Source: Lachnospiraceae bacterium GAM79 (lineage in GTDB: Bacteria; Bacillota; Clostridia; Lachnospirales; Lachnospiraceae). Taken from it: a stretch of 64,000 bases of DNA. Location: NCBI GenBank assembly GCA_003584705.1, contig AP018536.1, positions 1,984,001 to 2,048,000 on the forward strand, written 5' to 3'. The notes beneath the pieces are model-generated. The model worked only from the letters and a program-made list of their open reading frames with translations, had not been told where the DNA came from and ran no database searches. This document shows, piece by piece, positions 48,519-57,387 of this stretch. The translations under genes were made by a program, and so were the position numbers. The stretch's first letter is position 1. Every line of letters starts with the position of its first letter.

Positions 48519-49465
48519 GGCTCAAACCTTTCTGTGGGAACAGGAACGGTGGAAAGGATGTTTTCCATTCTGCCTGCTGCTGAGCCGGTATCGGAACCGA
48601 AGCTGCATACCAGTCTGTGGGCCAGCACCGGAACAGCCAGGGTACGAACGTCATCCGGGATCACATAGGAACGTCCCTGCAGATAAGCATAGGCCTTGAC
48701 ACAGCGTAAAAGCCCAAGGGTTCCTCTGGGACTGACGCCTGCCAGAATACCGTCTGCCCGTCTGGTGGCTTCTGCAATCTGTACCATATATTCCCGGATG
48801 CAGGGATGAACAAAAATCTTCGCAGCCTCTGCCCGGGCAGCCAGAAGTTCCTCCAGAGAGACCACGGCAGTCAGGCTTTTCAGGGGATCTTCCTCCATGT
48901 ACAATTCCAGAATCCTCAGTTCCTCTTCTTTGGTGGGAAGGTTCATGGACAGTTTTATAAGGAAACGGTCTAACTGCGCTTCCGGCAGAGGAAATACGCC
49001 GGCACTTTCGATGGGATTCTCTGTGGCAATGACAAAGAAGGGTTCGCTCGGTGTATAAGAGACACCCTCGATGGTTACCTGACGCTCTTCCATACATTCC
49101 AACAGTCCTGCCTGGGTTCTGGGGGTGGCACGGTTCAATTCGTCTGCCAGTAAAATATTGGTAAATACTGGCCCCTTTCGCAGGGTGAATTCATTCTTCT
49201 GTCTGTCATAGACATTGATGCCGGTAATGTCACCGGGCAAAAGATCCGGGGTAAACTGCACCCGGGAAAACTTGGCATTTAAAGATTTTGCCAGTGCCTT
49301 GGCCAACTTCGTTTTGCCGGTGCCGGGGACATCCTCTAATAGTACATGTCCGTCAGCGATTAAGGCCGTCAGAAGAAGTTCTGTCACTTCCTCTTTTCCG
49401 ACCAGGACTTTTTGAATATTGTTTTGTATTCTGGATGCTAATTCTTTTCCGTTTTGTTCAGCCAT
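48515..49465 (-). CDS. MoxR-family AAA+ ATPase
   Basis: The 316-residue protein has Walker A EDVPGTGKTKLA, Walker B ILLADELNRA, the sensor 1 motif VIATENPIE, and arginine finger region RFLIKL. MoxR ATPases act as chaperones with VWA-like partners such as DUF58. ATG 49465 follows AAAAAGG; upstream in-frame ATGs (49486, 49510) lack good sites. A nested palindrome lies in its leader (49516-49550). Confidence 0.93.
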   Translation of the reverse strand: MAEQNGKELASRIQNNIQKVLVGKEEVTELLLTALIADGHVLLEDVPGTGKTKLAKALAKSLNAKFSRVQFTPDLLPGDITGINVYDRQKNEFTLRKGPVFTNILLADELNRATPRTQAGLLECMEERQVTIEGVSYTPSEPFFVIATENPIESAGVFPLPEAQLDRFLIKLSMNLPTKEEELRILELYMEEDPLKSLTAVVSLEELLAARAEAAKIFVHPCIREYMVQIAEATRRADGILAGVSPRGTLGLLRCVKAYAYLQGRSYVIPDDVRTLAVPVLAHRLVCSFGSDTGSAAGRMENILSTVPVPTERFEP

Positions 49466-49515
49466 AATTGTTACCTTTTTGCTCATGAAGTTTACTCGCC
49501 CTATAAGCATTCCAA

Positions 49516-49550
49516 AATATTCTTACGAATACAAGTATTCGACGAATATT
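49516..49550. promoter_or_regulatory. Nested palindrome upstream of moxR
   Basis: CGAATAC-AA-GTATTCG (49526-49541) sits inside AATATTC (49516-49522) / GAATATT (49544-49550), almost concentric. It lies between a TATAAT-like box on the minus strand and the moxR start. Candidate operator or RNA hairpin. Confidence 0.45.
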
Positions 49551-49677
49551 TATGAAATGCTTACATGGCTCTGAATAGTTATCATTATACCTTATAAAAT
49601 TAAGTTCTGCCAGTACCAAAAGGCACATAAATATGAACTGCGAAGATTGCAGATACCAGAAAGGAATGTAAAAGAGC

Positions 49678-49977
49678 ATGGAAAAACATGATCACAGACA
49701 TAAGGAAGAACTCTTACAGCAGATGCGCAGACAGGCAGAAATACGGCCAGAGCAAAACGATTCGGAACCTGCCGCATCTTCCGATTCCGGTACGTTCAAA
49801 ATCCGCCTTGCTCTGGCCGGAGTATTATTATTGACGATCATATTGCTGGATCAAAAAGGCAAATGCTTTGCCGGGATCTCCATGGATCAGGTGCTGCACT
49901 ATATCACTGACGCAGATTACGGCACTTATCTTAAGACCTGGGTGGAAACAGCGGTTAACGGTTCGCAAGCTCTGTAG
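49678..49977 (+). CDS. Small single-pass membrane protein
   Basis: The 99-residue protein has a charged, His/Glu/Gln-rich cytoplasmic part, one TM helix (about residues 43-60, LALAGVLLLTIILL) and a short outside domain (GISMDQVLHYITDADYGTYLKTWVE). AGAAAGGAATG precedes the start. It overlaps the 3' end of hisIE by 23 bases on the opposite strand. No family recognised. Confidence 0.65.
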   Translation: MEKHDHRHKEELLQQMRRQAEIRPEQNDSEPAASSDSGTFKIRLALAGVLLLTIILLDQKGKCFAGISMDQVLHYITDADYGTYLKTWVETAVNGSQAL

Positions 49978-51241
49978 TGATTTCTTCCCAGGTGACATCT
50001 TTTTCTGCCATCAGGACCATCATATGATACAGGAAATCACTGATCTCATATTTGACCTCATTGGGGTTGGGATTTTTGGCGGCGATCACAATCTCAGTTG
50101 CCTCCTCGCCCAGTTTCTTGAGAATCTTGTCAATGCCTTTGTCGAACAGGTAATTGGTATAGGAACCCTCCTTGGGGTGAACCTTGCGGTCCTTGATCAC
50201 ATCGAAGACTTCCTCGAATACCTGTAAGGGATTGTTGCTTTCCTCATAATCCTTTTTCGTGATCTCGTTGAAGAAGCAGCTTCTGCTTCCGGTATGGCAG
50301 GCTGCACCGACCTGAGATACTTTCGCAAGGATTGTGTCCATATCACAGTCCGCCACCAGTTCCTTCACATACTGGTAATGACCGCTGGTCAGACCTTTCA
50401 GCCATAATTCCTGACGGCTTCTGCTGTAGTAGGTCATCTTGCCCAGCTTCAGGGTCTGTTCATAGGCTTCCTCATTCATATAAGCCATCATCAGAACTTC
50501 CTGTGTCCGGTAATCCTGTGCGATAACGGGTACCATGCCGTTACTGTTCTTTTTGAAATCTTCCCACTTGTAGGCAGCCTGGAAGGATTCAATGGGAATA
50601 TCGTTCTCCCGGCACAGATCCTTCAGGGCTACGATCTCTTTCACATTGTCATTTATCGTATTGCCGGTGACACCACAGACATTCTCATAAGCAAAAATCT
50701 CCAGCAATTTATTCAATGCCACCTGATTGATCTGCACGAAAAACGGAAGGGAAAGAATGGCCTGAGTCTCCCGGATCTGATGAGGGTTCATCAGGATCAT
50801 GGCAGAGATATATTTCTCAATCTTCTCCTTATGTAATTCCAGAACGGACGGGTCGTTGTAAGAGATCAGAATCTTGTCCTTACCGAATTTCAGAGAGACC
50901 TCTTCGGTAATCTCAATATTACTCTCTTTCTCATAATCGAGAACTGCTTTTTTACATCCGGCATAAAGTAATTTCTTAATGTCCTCCATACGCTTGACAT
51001 TGCCGGCACCGATGACATCCACTTCCGCCCTGGTACAGATCTCCTTGATGATATCCAGTGCGGCATCATGCTCCGCGTCACCTTCGGACATATCGAAAAC
51101 GATCAGCTCATCCGCATTGTGCTCACAGTAATAACCCGCCAGACGGACGGGATCCGTATCCACGATGGTGGTATCCGTGAGATTCCGCACCGCATGCTCA
51201 TGATATAAATAAATACAGGGAACAAATTTCTTGATGATCAT
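49955..51241 (-). CDS. hisIE: HisIE with an extra N-terminal HisF/HisA-like domain
   Basis: The 428-residue protein has three parts. Residues 1-200 resemble a HisF-type barrel (VPCIYLYHEHAV, DPVRLAGYYCEHNADELIVFD, VIGAGNVKRMEDIKKLLYAG). Residues about 215-320 are HisI phosphoribosyl-AMP cyclohydrolase (VLMMAYMNEEAY, YYSRSRQELWLKG, DCDMD, CHTGSRSCF metal-binding Cys). Residues about 330-428 are HisE phosphoribosyl-ATP pyrophosphatase (LGEEATEIVIAAKN). HisIE does steps 2 and 3 of histidine synthesis. The barrel lacks the usual catalytic-Asp context of HisF and may be structural. ATG 51241 follows GAGG. Confidence 0.9.
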   Translation of the reverse strand: MIIKKFVPCIYLYHEHAVRNLTDTTIVDTDPVRLAGYYCEHNADELIVFDMSEGDAEHDAALDIIKEICTRAEVDVIGAGNVKRMEDIKKLLYAGCKKAVLDYEKESNIEITEEVSLKFGKDKILISYNDPSVLELHKEKIEKYISAMILMNPHQIRETQAILSLPFFVQINQVALNKLLEIFAYENVCGVTGNTINDNVKEIVALKDLCRENDIPIESFQAAYKWEDFKKNSNGMVPVIAQDYRTQEVLMMAYMNEEAYEQTLKLGKMTYYSRSRQELWLKGLTSGHYQYVKELVADCDMDTILAKVSQVGAACHTGSRSCFFNEITKKDYEESNNPLQVFEEVFDVIKDRKVHPKEGSYTNYLFDKGIDKILKKLGEEATEIVIAAKNPNPNEVKYEISDFLYHMMVLMAEKDVTWEEITTELANR

Positions 51242-51296
51242 AGTAATCCTCACGTCTTTCTATACCTGCAAAGCCTATGCCGCAGGCACGTATTTT

Positions 51297-51884
51297 TTAC
51301 AGACTTCCTTTGGTACTTAAAACATCCGTTACCTTCGGATTATAGGAAACGGCCTGATCCAGCGCCTTGGCAAATGCCTTGAACATGGCTTCGATCATAT
51401 GGTGATTATTGCCCGGAGACAACATTTTGATATGTAAGTTCATTCCGGCACTGTAGGATACGGCATAGAAAAATTCCTTTACCAGCTCCGTATCCAGTTC
51501 ACCTACCTTCGGTACAGTAAATTCACATTCAAAATTAAGATAAGGCCGGCCGCTTAAGTCAACGGCGCACAAAGCAAGTACCTCATCCATAGGCAGAATA
51601 AAATAGCCGTAACGATTGATGCCCTTCTTGTCTCCTACCGCTTTTTTGATAGCTTCACCGAAGACAATGCCGGTATCCTCCACCGTGTGGTGACCGTCCA
51701 CCTGCAGATCGCCCTTCACCTTGCATTCCAGGTCAAAAAAGCCGTGCCTCGCAAAGCCGTCCAGCATATGGTCAAAAAATCCGATGCCGGTAGACAGATC
51801 CGCTTTTCCGGTGCCGTCCAGATTTAAGGTGATGGCAATGTCGGTCTCTTTCGTTGTACGGGTCACAGTTGCAATTCGTTCCAT
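51297..51884 (-). CDS. hisB: Imidazoleglycerol-phosphate dehydratase
   Basis: The 195-residue monofunctional enzyme has paired metal-binding motifs FFDHMLDGFARHG, DGHHTVEDTGI and the later NHHMIEAMFKA, with no phosphatase domain. It performs step 7 of the pathway. Located between hisD and hisIE on one transcript. Confidence 0.97.
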   Translation of the reverse strand: MERIATVTRTTKETDIAITLNLDGTGKADLSTGIGFFDHMLDGFARHGFFDLECKVKGDLQVDGHHTVEDTGIVFGEAIKKAVGDKKGINRYGYFILPMDEVLALCAVDLSGRPYLNFECEFTVPKVGELDTELVKEFFYAVSYSAGMNLHIKMLSPGNNHHMIEAMFKAFAKALDQAVSYNPKVTDVLSTKGSL

Positions 51885-51917
51885 AATATCCGATGACTCC
51901 CTTCCCAGAGGAAATGA

Positions 51918-53210
51918 TTAATCTTCAAATCTAACTTTAATACTGTTTGCATGTGCGGTCAAGCCTTCACTCTTGGCGAAGGTCTCGATCTGGTTGTGCA
52001 CCTTTTCCAGTGCCTGCCTGGAATAAGAGATAATACTGGTCTTCTTGATGAAGTCGTCCACGTTTACCGGGGAGAAGAACCGTGCGGTACCGTTGGTGGG
52101 CAGAATGTGGTTCGGACCTGCAAAATAATCACCCAAGGGTTCGGAAGCATACTCTCCCAGGAAAATAGCACCGGCATTGCGGATACGGGTCATGGTATCA
52201 AAAGGATTCTTTGTAATGATCTCCAGATGCTCGGAAGCAATGGCGTTGGCGGCATCAATAGCATCTTCCATGTTGTCGGCTAACAGAATGTAGCCGTAAT
52301 TGTCCAGAGACTTCTGGATAATGGGAGCACGCTCCAGTACTTTTACGAAGCCGTCCACTTCCTCGGAGACTTTCTCCGCCAGTTCCTTCGAAGTGGTAAT
52401 CAGAATGGCACTTGCCAGTTCGTCATGCTCTGCCTGAGACAGCAGATCTGCTGCAACGTATCTGGGGGTAGCGGTCTCATCTGCCAGTACCAGGATCTCG
52501 CTGGGGCCCGCAATGGAATCAATGCTGACATAGCCATAAACAGCTTTTTTGGCAAGAGCTACGAAAATGTTACCGGGACCGGTGATCTTGTCGACCTTAG
52601 GTACCGACTGGGTTCCGAAAGCCATGGCTGCGATAGCCTGGGCACCGCCGACCTTATAGATGGTATCCACGCCTGCAATATCAGCGGCTACCAGAGTTCC
52701 GGGATTGACCTTACCGTCTTTTCCGGGAGGGGTGGTCATAATGATCTCATCCACACCGGCTACCTTGGCGGGGATCACATTCATCAGTACGCTGGAAGGG
52801 TAAGCGGCTTTACCGCCGGGGACATAGACACCGGCTCTTTCGATGGCGGTGATCTTCATGCCTAAGATCGTACCGTCGGGCTTGGCATCGAACCAGCTGT
52901 TACGAAGCTGCTTCTGGTGAAAAGCGCGGATGTTTTCCGCAGACTGTCTGATCACATCGATCAGATTCTCATCCATCTGTGCATAGGCTTCGGCGATCTC
53001 TTCCTTTGTGACACGGATATTCTCTGCGCTTAAAGCGAACTTATCAAACTGTAAGGTATAATCGAACAATGCCTTGTCACCCTCGGCACGGACTTTTTCG
53101 ATGATCTGGTTTACAGTGCTCTCATACTGGGAATAATTGTTCGGACTTCTCTTTAAAAGGTCGTTCAAAATACTCTGCTTTGATTCTTTATCCAATGCTA
53201 CGATTCTCAT
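51918..53210 (-). CDS. hisD: Histidinol dehydrogenase
   Basis: The 430-residue NAD- and Zn-dependent enzyme has VYVPGGKAAYPSSVLMNVIPA, DKITGPGNIFVALAKKAVYG, IDSIAGPSEILVLAD, and SEHLEI with the catalytic Glu-His pair. The final step of histidine synthesis, two oxidations of histidinol. Full length; 49 bases after hisG. Confidence 0.97.
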   Translation of the reverse strand: MRIVALDKESKQSILNDLLKRSPNNYSQYESTVNQIIEKVRAEGDKALFDYTLQFDKFALSAENIRVTKEEIAEAYAQMDENLIDVIRQSAENIRAFHQKQLRNSWFDAKPDGTILGMKITAIERAGVYVPGGKAAYPSSVLMNVIPAKVAGVDEIIMTTPPGKDGKVNPGTLVAADIAGVDTIYKVGGAQAIAAMAFGTQSVPKVDKITGPGNIFVALAKKAVYGYVSIDSIAGPSEILVLADETATPRYVAADLLSQAEHDELASAILITTSKELAEKVSEEVDGFVKVLERAPIIQKSLDNYGYILLADNMEDAIDAANAIASEHLEIITKNPFDTMTRIRNAGAIFLGEYASEPLGDYFAGPNHILPTNGTARFFSPVNVDDFIKKTSIISYSRQALEKVHNQIETFAKSEGLTAHANSIKVRFED

Positions 53211-53259
53211 GACGGTACTCTCCTTTAAATACTTTTTATGACGATGCTTATCGTCTCGG

Positions 53260-53916
53260 TCAGGCCTGTATTTTTAACTGCTCCCGGATCGCACCCACCA
53301 GCTTGCGGATACGGTCGGCTTCCATCTGCATACTCACCGGATTGACGATCATACGGGCGGACAGAGGACATACCTCTTCCAGAACCTCCAGCCCGTTTTC
53401 CCTTAAGGTGGAACCGGTCTCAACGATATCCACGATGACGTCAGACAGCTCTACCAGCGGCCCTAATTCTACAGAACCGTTTAATTTGATGATATCTACG
53501 GTCTGATGCTTTTTATTATAGAAATACTCTCGGGCGATATTGGGGTATTTGCTGGCTACCCGGATCCGCTCATGGTGTTTCAACAACTCTCTGGCGGAAG
53601 CAGGACCGCAGACACACATCCGGCATTTGCCGAAGCCAAGGTCCAGCACTTCGTAGACATTCCGGTTTTCTTCCAGAATGGTGTCCTTGCCGACCACGCC
53701 GATATCAGCAGCACCATACTCTACATAGGTGGGAACGTCGGGACCCTTTGCCAGGAAAAAGCGTAATTTGTATTCTTCATTGACGAAGATCAGCTTTCTG
53801 GTATCTTTATCCTTCATTTCTTCACAGGTAATGCCGATCTGTTCGAAAAGCTCCAGTGTCTTTTTGGCAAGTCTGCCCTTTCCCAGAGCAAACGTAAGAT
53901 ATCTTTCTTCACTCAT
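53260..53916 (-). CDS. hisG: ATP phosphoribosyltransferase, short form
   Basis: The 218-residue short HisG lacks the C-terminal regulatory domain of the long form and so needs HisZ. Motifs are LTFALGKGRLAKKTLELFEQIGI, YGAADIGVVGKDTI, and VDIVETGSTLRENGL, the PRPP-binding loop. It catalyses the first, regulated step of histidine synthesis. The start overlaps the hisZ stop by one base; both subunits are made together. Confidence 0.96.
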   Translation of the reverse strand: MSEERYLTFALGKGRLAKKTLELFEQIGITCEEMKDKDTRKLIFVNEEYKLRFFLAKGPDVPTYVEYGAADIGVVGKDTILEENRNVYEVLDLGFGKCRMCVCGPASARELLKHHERIRVASKYPNIAREYFYNKKHQTVDIIKLNGSVELGPLVELSDVIVDIVETGSTLRENGLEVLEEVCPLSARMIVNPVSMQMEADRIRKLVGAIREQLKIQA

Positions 53917-55061
53917 TACTGATCTGCCTCCTCGTTCTCTGTGATCTCGGGGGAAAGCACGGTGGGAATCCCTTCTTTCCTCAGGGTTATGACTTCGGAA
54001 AGCTTCGCAAGATAATCTGCTTCGTCTCCTGCCCGGTAATACACGGTTTTGCCGGAAGCGGGAATATCGATATTCACTTTCTGGCGGGATAATGCTTCCA
54101 ACAGGTCGTCAATGACGATGACGAAACCGATAGCTGCGGCATTCTTGCCAAATTTCCGAAGCAGATTGTCGTAACGGCCACCCTTTACCACGGCATCACC
54201 GATACCGTAGGTGTAAGCCTTGAAGACAACGCCGGTATAATACTGATATTTGCTGAGCATTCCGAGATCAAAGGAAATGTATTCCGCCACACCGTACTGC
54301 TCTAAGCGCTCTTTTAACTTTTCCAGTCTTGCAATCGCCTGTAAGGATCTTTCATTTTTAACCAGTGCTTTGGCAGCCTCCAGAGACTCTATATTTTCGA
54401 ACATATCCGCCAGCTTTAACAGAATGCTGTGATAAGGCTCGGGGATCTGCTTCTGCTCCAGTAATTCCTGGGCAGCGAAAAAGTTCTTGCCGGAGATACA
54501 GGAACGAAGTTCCTTTTCCGTATCCTCATCCAGACCGGCTTCCTCACAGAGGCCGCGGAAATAATCCACCTCACCGATAGTCACCTGGAATCTGGTCAGT
54601 CCTGCGCTTTTCAGAGCTTCGATCACCATACTGATTACTTCGGCATCAGCCTCTACGGAAGGATCTCCGATGAGTTCTGCACCCATCTGGGTCACCTCTT
54701 TTAATTTACCCTGCAGATTGGAGGTGTTTGTAAACGTATTGCCGTTGTAACTGAAACGAAGCGGCACCTTTTCCTCCATAAAATACTTCGCTGCGCAGCG
54801 GGCGATGGACGGCGTAAAGTCTGGCCGCAGCACCATCGTATTACCCTCTTTATCAAAGAACTTATACAGCTCCTTACTGGGAGTGGTTCCGATCTCCTTG
54901 GAGAAAACATCGAAAAACTCAATGGAAGGGGTCTGGATATCTTCGTAACCGAAACAATGGATCGCCTGCTGCAGTTTCTGTTCTATAGCCAGCTTCTTTG
55001 CATATTCTTTGCCGTAAATGTCCCGGACGCCCTCCGGCGTATGTAAAAGTCTGTTGTTCAT
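53916..55061 (-). CDS. hisZ: HisZ, regulatory subunit of ATP phosphoribosyltransferase
   Basis: The 381-residue histidyl-tRNA-synthetase paralog has TPEGVRDIYGKEYAKK, LRPDFTPSIARCAA, FDLGMLSKYQYYTGVVF and a final VKGGRYDNLL. It lacks the anticodon-binding domain of true HisS, as expected for HisZ. It pairs with the short HisG encoded next. First gene of the his cluster, after a strong promoter at 55138-55166. Confidence 0.95.
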   Translation of the reverse strand: MNNRLLHTPEGVRDIYGKEYAKKLAIEQKLQQAIHCFGYEDIQTPSIEFFDVFSKEIGTTPSKELYKFFDKEGNTMVLRPDFTPSIARCAAKYFMEEKVPLRFSYNGNTFTNTSNLQGKLKEVTQMGAELIGDPSVEADAEVISMVIEALKSAGLTRFQVTIGEVDYFRGLCEEAGLDEDTEKELRSCISGKNFFAAQELLEQKQIPEPYHSILLKLADMFENIESLEAAKALVKNERSLQAIARLEKLKERLEQYGVAEYISFDLGMLSKYQYYTGVVFKAYTYGIGDAVVKGGRYDNLLRKFGKNAAAIGFVIVIDDLLEALSRQKVNIDIPASGKTVYYRAGDEADYLAKLSEVITLRKEGIPTVLSPEITENEEADQ

Positions 55062-55137
55062 AAGCGTTCCTCAATTCATACACTTTAATATATTAACGTG
55101 CTACCATATTATCATAGTAGCATGCGAAACTATTTGT

Positions 55138-55166
55138 AGTATACTAGGAGACCTCTCCGCTGTCAA
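55138..55166 (-). promoter_or_regulatory. Promoter of the his operon
   Basis: On the minus strand TTGACA (55166-55161) and TATACT (55143-55138) are 17 bases apart, about 70 bases before hisZ. A small GCTAC/GTAGC hairpin lies in the leader. The leader is too short for a T-box. Confidence 0.8.
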
Positions 55167-55180
55167 GAAATTATTATTTA

Positions 55181-55717
55181 TTATTCCTCCCGGTCTTCCA
55201 GATCCTTTTTCAGAATATCCAGATAGGGAACCAGGATTCCCTGATGCTTCGGGATAATATATTCCGGGTTCAGTTCCTCGAAACGGAAGCTTTTCCGGCC
55301 GCCCTCCTGTGCCCTGTCCCAGAAAAAGCGGAGCATTTCATAGGGAAGGTAATATAACAGATCCTTATGGCTGTAAAATATCAGGAAAAAGGCGATACCC
55401 CCCTGTTTCTCGAACTGATGCATGAACTCCACCTGATGGGGATGGATATTTTGCAGGGAAAAGGTGTCCACCGCACATTCCTTGGCATCAAAGCAGACCG
55501 GAATGCCCTGTACGACACCGATATAGTCTACGGTACTCTTCTGTTCGAAAAAGGCCAGGGTGATCTGGCGGCTCTCCTTATCCATTTTGACCGGGGTAAT
55601 GGGGGTGGGGATCTTCTGAATCAGGGCCAGACCGGCCTCGGCATATTTTTCATTGGTGCGGTTGACCATATCCTCCAGAGTAGATCCACGAAGCCCTCTG
55701 GTATTCCATGTTGCCAT
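55181..55717 (-). CDS. recU: Holliday junction resolvase RecU
   Basis: The 178-residue protein begins MATWNTRGLRGSTLEDMVNRTNEKY with conserved Arg/Glu, then STVDYIGVVQGIPVCFDAKE, the catalytic Asp-x-Lys/Glu core of RecU, followed by HQVEFMHQFEKQGGIAFFLI. RecU resolves four-way junctions and biases RecA in Firmicutes. Full length. Confidence 0.93.
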   Translation of the reverse strand: MATWNTRGLRGSTLEDMVNRTNEKYAEAGLALIQKIPTPITPVKMDKESRQITLAFFEQKSTVDYIGVVQGIPVCFDAKECAVDTFSLQNIHPHQVEFMHQFEKQGGIAFFLIFYSHKDLLYYLPYEMLRFFWDRAQEGGRKSFRFEELNPEYIIPKHQGILVPYLDILKKDLEDREE

Positions 55718-55735
55718 TGTTCTTAGTTTTCCTTT

Positions 55736-56758
55736 CTAGCAGGCGAAATCCGGTGTCAGATTCAGAGCCTGTAAGATCTCTGCAAATTTATGGGGAAGCG
55801 GTGCGTCAAAAGTCTGACCGCTCACCTTTGCAAGAGGTCCTTCCGCTTCTTCCGGGAAACACACTCTTCCGGCATGCAGAAGCTGGTGGTGCAGAGAGTA
55901 TTCCGATTGCATCCTGCGATTTAATTTGCTGTCTCCGTACTTGGTGTCACCAAGTAACGGATGTCCGGTGCTGGCCAGATGGGCACGGATCTGGTGGGTT
56001 TTGCCGGTGACCAGTTCTACGGTCAGCAGGGTATATTCCCCAGCCACCGCACTGGGAGTGTAGATTGTTTTTATAAAGGAAGCATCTTCCGGAGCCTCCG
56101 CCATATCTGGAAATACCTGTACCGTATTGGTGCGTTCGTCCTTGTACAGATAGCCTTCCAGGGTGCTTTCCTGTAAAATCTTGCCCTTACAGACGGTCTG
56201 ATAATATTTCTTTACGGAACGATCCTTGATGATCCGGCTGAGTGCCTGGGAACCGGCCAGCGTCTTTCCGCACAATACGATACCGCTGGTATTGCGGTCG
56301 AGGCGGTTGCAGACCGATGGATGGAAGGTGGCAAGATCGGTTTCTTTTATGGCATCGGCAGCCAGCAGGTGGCCAATCAGCCATTCGTTCAGGGAAAGAT
56401 CTTCCGGTTTGGCTTTCTGGGTCAGAACTCCGGCAGGTTTACTCAGCAACAGGATATTTTCATCCTCATAAAGAACGCTGATATCCTTTAAGGAACGGTA
56501 AGCCTTACGGTAATCGGAAGTATCTTCCGCTACCCCGGCACCGGACAGAGAGGCATAAGTTTCCTCAGAGAAAAAACATTTTACCTCGTCTCCCTGGGCA
56601 AGGATTTCTTTACCTTCAGCCTTTTTCCCGTTCAACGTAATATTTTTCTTGCGAAGCATCTTATATAAAAATCCGGTGCCTGCATTAGGTAACGCTTTTT
56701 TTAAAAATTTGTCCAGACGTTGTCCCGCCTGATTTTTGCCAATGGTAAGCAACTGCAT
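55736..56758 (-). CDS. RluC/RluD-family rRNA pseudouridine synthase
   Basis: The 340-residue protein has an N-terminal S4 domain (GQRLDKFLKKALPNAGTGFLYKMLRKKNITLNGKK) and a catalytic domain with NRLDRNTSGIVLCGKT, where Asp is the catalytic residue. VTGKTHQIRAHLASTGHPLLGDTKYG follows. It converts specific uridines to pseudouridine, probably in 23S rRNA. Which site is unknown. Confidence 0.94.
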   Translation of the reverse strand: MQLLTIGKNQAGQRLDKFLKKALPNAGTGFLYKMLRKKNITLNGKKAEGKEILAQGDEVKCFFSEETYASLSGAGVAEDTSDYRKAYRSLKDISVLYEDENILLLSKPAGVLTQKAKPEDLSLNEWLIGHLLAADAIKETDLATFHPSVCNRLDRNTSGIVLCGKTLAGSQALSRIIKDRSVKKYYQTVCKGKILQESTLEGYLYKDERTNTVQVFPDMAEAPEDASFIKTIYTPSAVAGEYTLLTVELVTGKTHQIRAHLASTGHPLLGDTKYGDSKLNRRMQSEYSLHHQLLHAGRVCFPEEAEGPLAKVSGQTFDAPLPHKFAEILQALNLTPDFAC

Positions 56759-56784
56759 AGGACACCCTCCTTTTGAGAAGTAAG

Positions 56785-57369
56785 TTATAGAGATACGCTC
56801 TTTAAGGTCTGGCAGATCCCGGCAGACAGTTCCGGCTGTGAGGAAAGCTCCTTTAACTGATCACATCTTGTCAGATACTTGTCCAGATCGTTAAATATTT
56901 TCACAGAGACTTCTCTGTAATTGTCTTTTTTCAGAATGTCCTGAATGTGCTTGTAAAAAGCCTGTTCCGCAAATTTCGGATCCGTGGTGTAGCCGCAGAC
57001 CGTATTACCGCAGACTGTCAGATGATAGATAACATAATTCTTTTCATAGGAAGTAAATACCATATCGTAGAGAGTGGTAAGGCCTTCTGTATGTGCCGCG
57101 ATTTTTGCAGCTACCTGCTCGTCACAGCCCCGGTAGCGCAGGAACATGAACATTTCTACCAGACTCTTGCAGGCCGGAAGACATCCCAGTACCGCCACGA
57201 TGGTCAGGAGATTCTCACGGCTTCCGGTGCTGACCCATCCGGCGATAAACAGAGACAGAGAGATGGCAAAATAAAGCACGGTTCTTAAAATCTCATAAAT
57301 TTTCTGTGTGCGGAGATACCCGCGGGTTCCTCTATAGGCATCAGTGGTAAACATTCTTTTGAATTGCAT
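56785..57369 (-). CDS. Conserved hypothetical membrane protein
   Basis: The 194-residue protein has two TM helices (about residues 28-46 and 55-73) and a soluble C-terminal domain with RYRGCDEQVAAKIAAHTEGLTTLYDMVFTS and YTTDPKFAEQAFYKHIQDILKKD. Similar proteins of unknown function are widespread in Lachnospiraceae (family recollection). It lies between two pseudouridine synthases on the same strand. Confidence 0.78.
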   Translation of the reverse strand: MQFKRMFTTDAYRGTRGYLRTQKIYEILRTVLYFAISLSLFIAGWVSTGSRENLLTIVAVLGCLPACKSLVEMFMFLRYRGCDEQVAAKIAAHTEGLTTLYDMVFTSYEKNYVIYHLTVCGNTVCGYTTDPKFAEQAFYKHIQDILKKDNYREVSVKIFNDLDKYLTRCDQLKELSSQPELSAGICQTLKSVSL

Positions 57370-57387
57370 GAAAAATAACTCCTTTAT

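Noticed and set aside
55062..55137. T-box riboswitch before the his operon
   Set aside because: The leader between the promoter and hisZ is only about 70 bases, too short for a T-box, and no T-box core sequence is seen.
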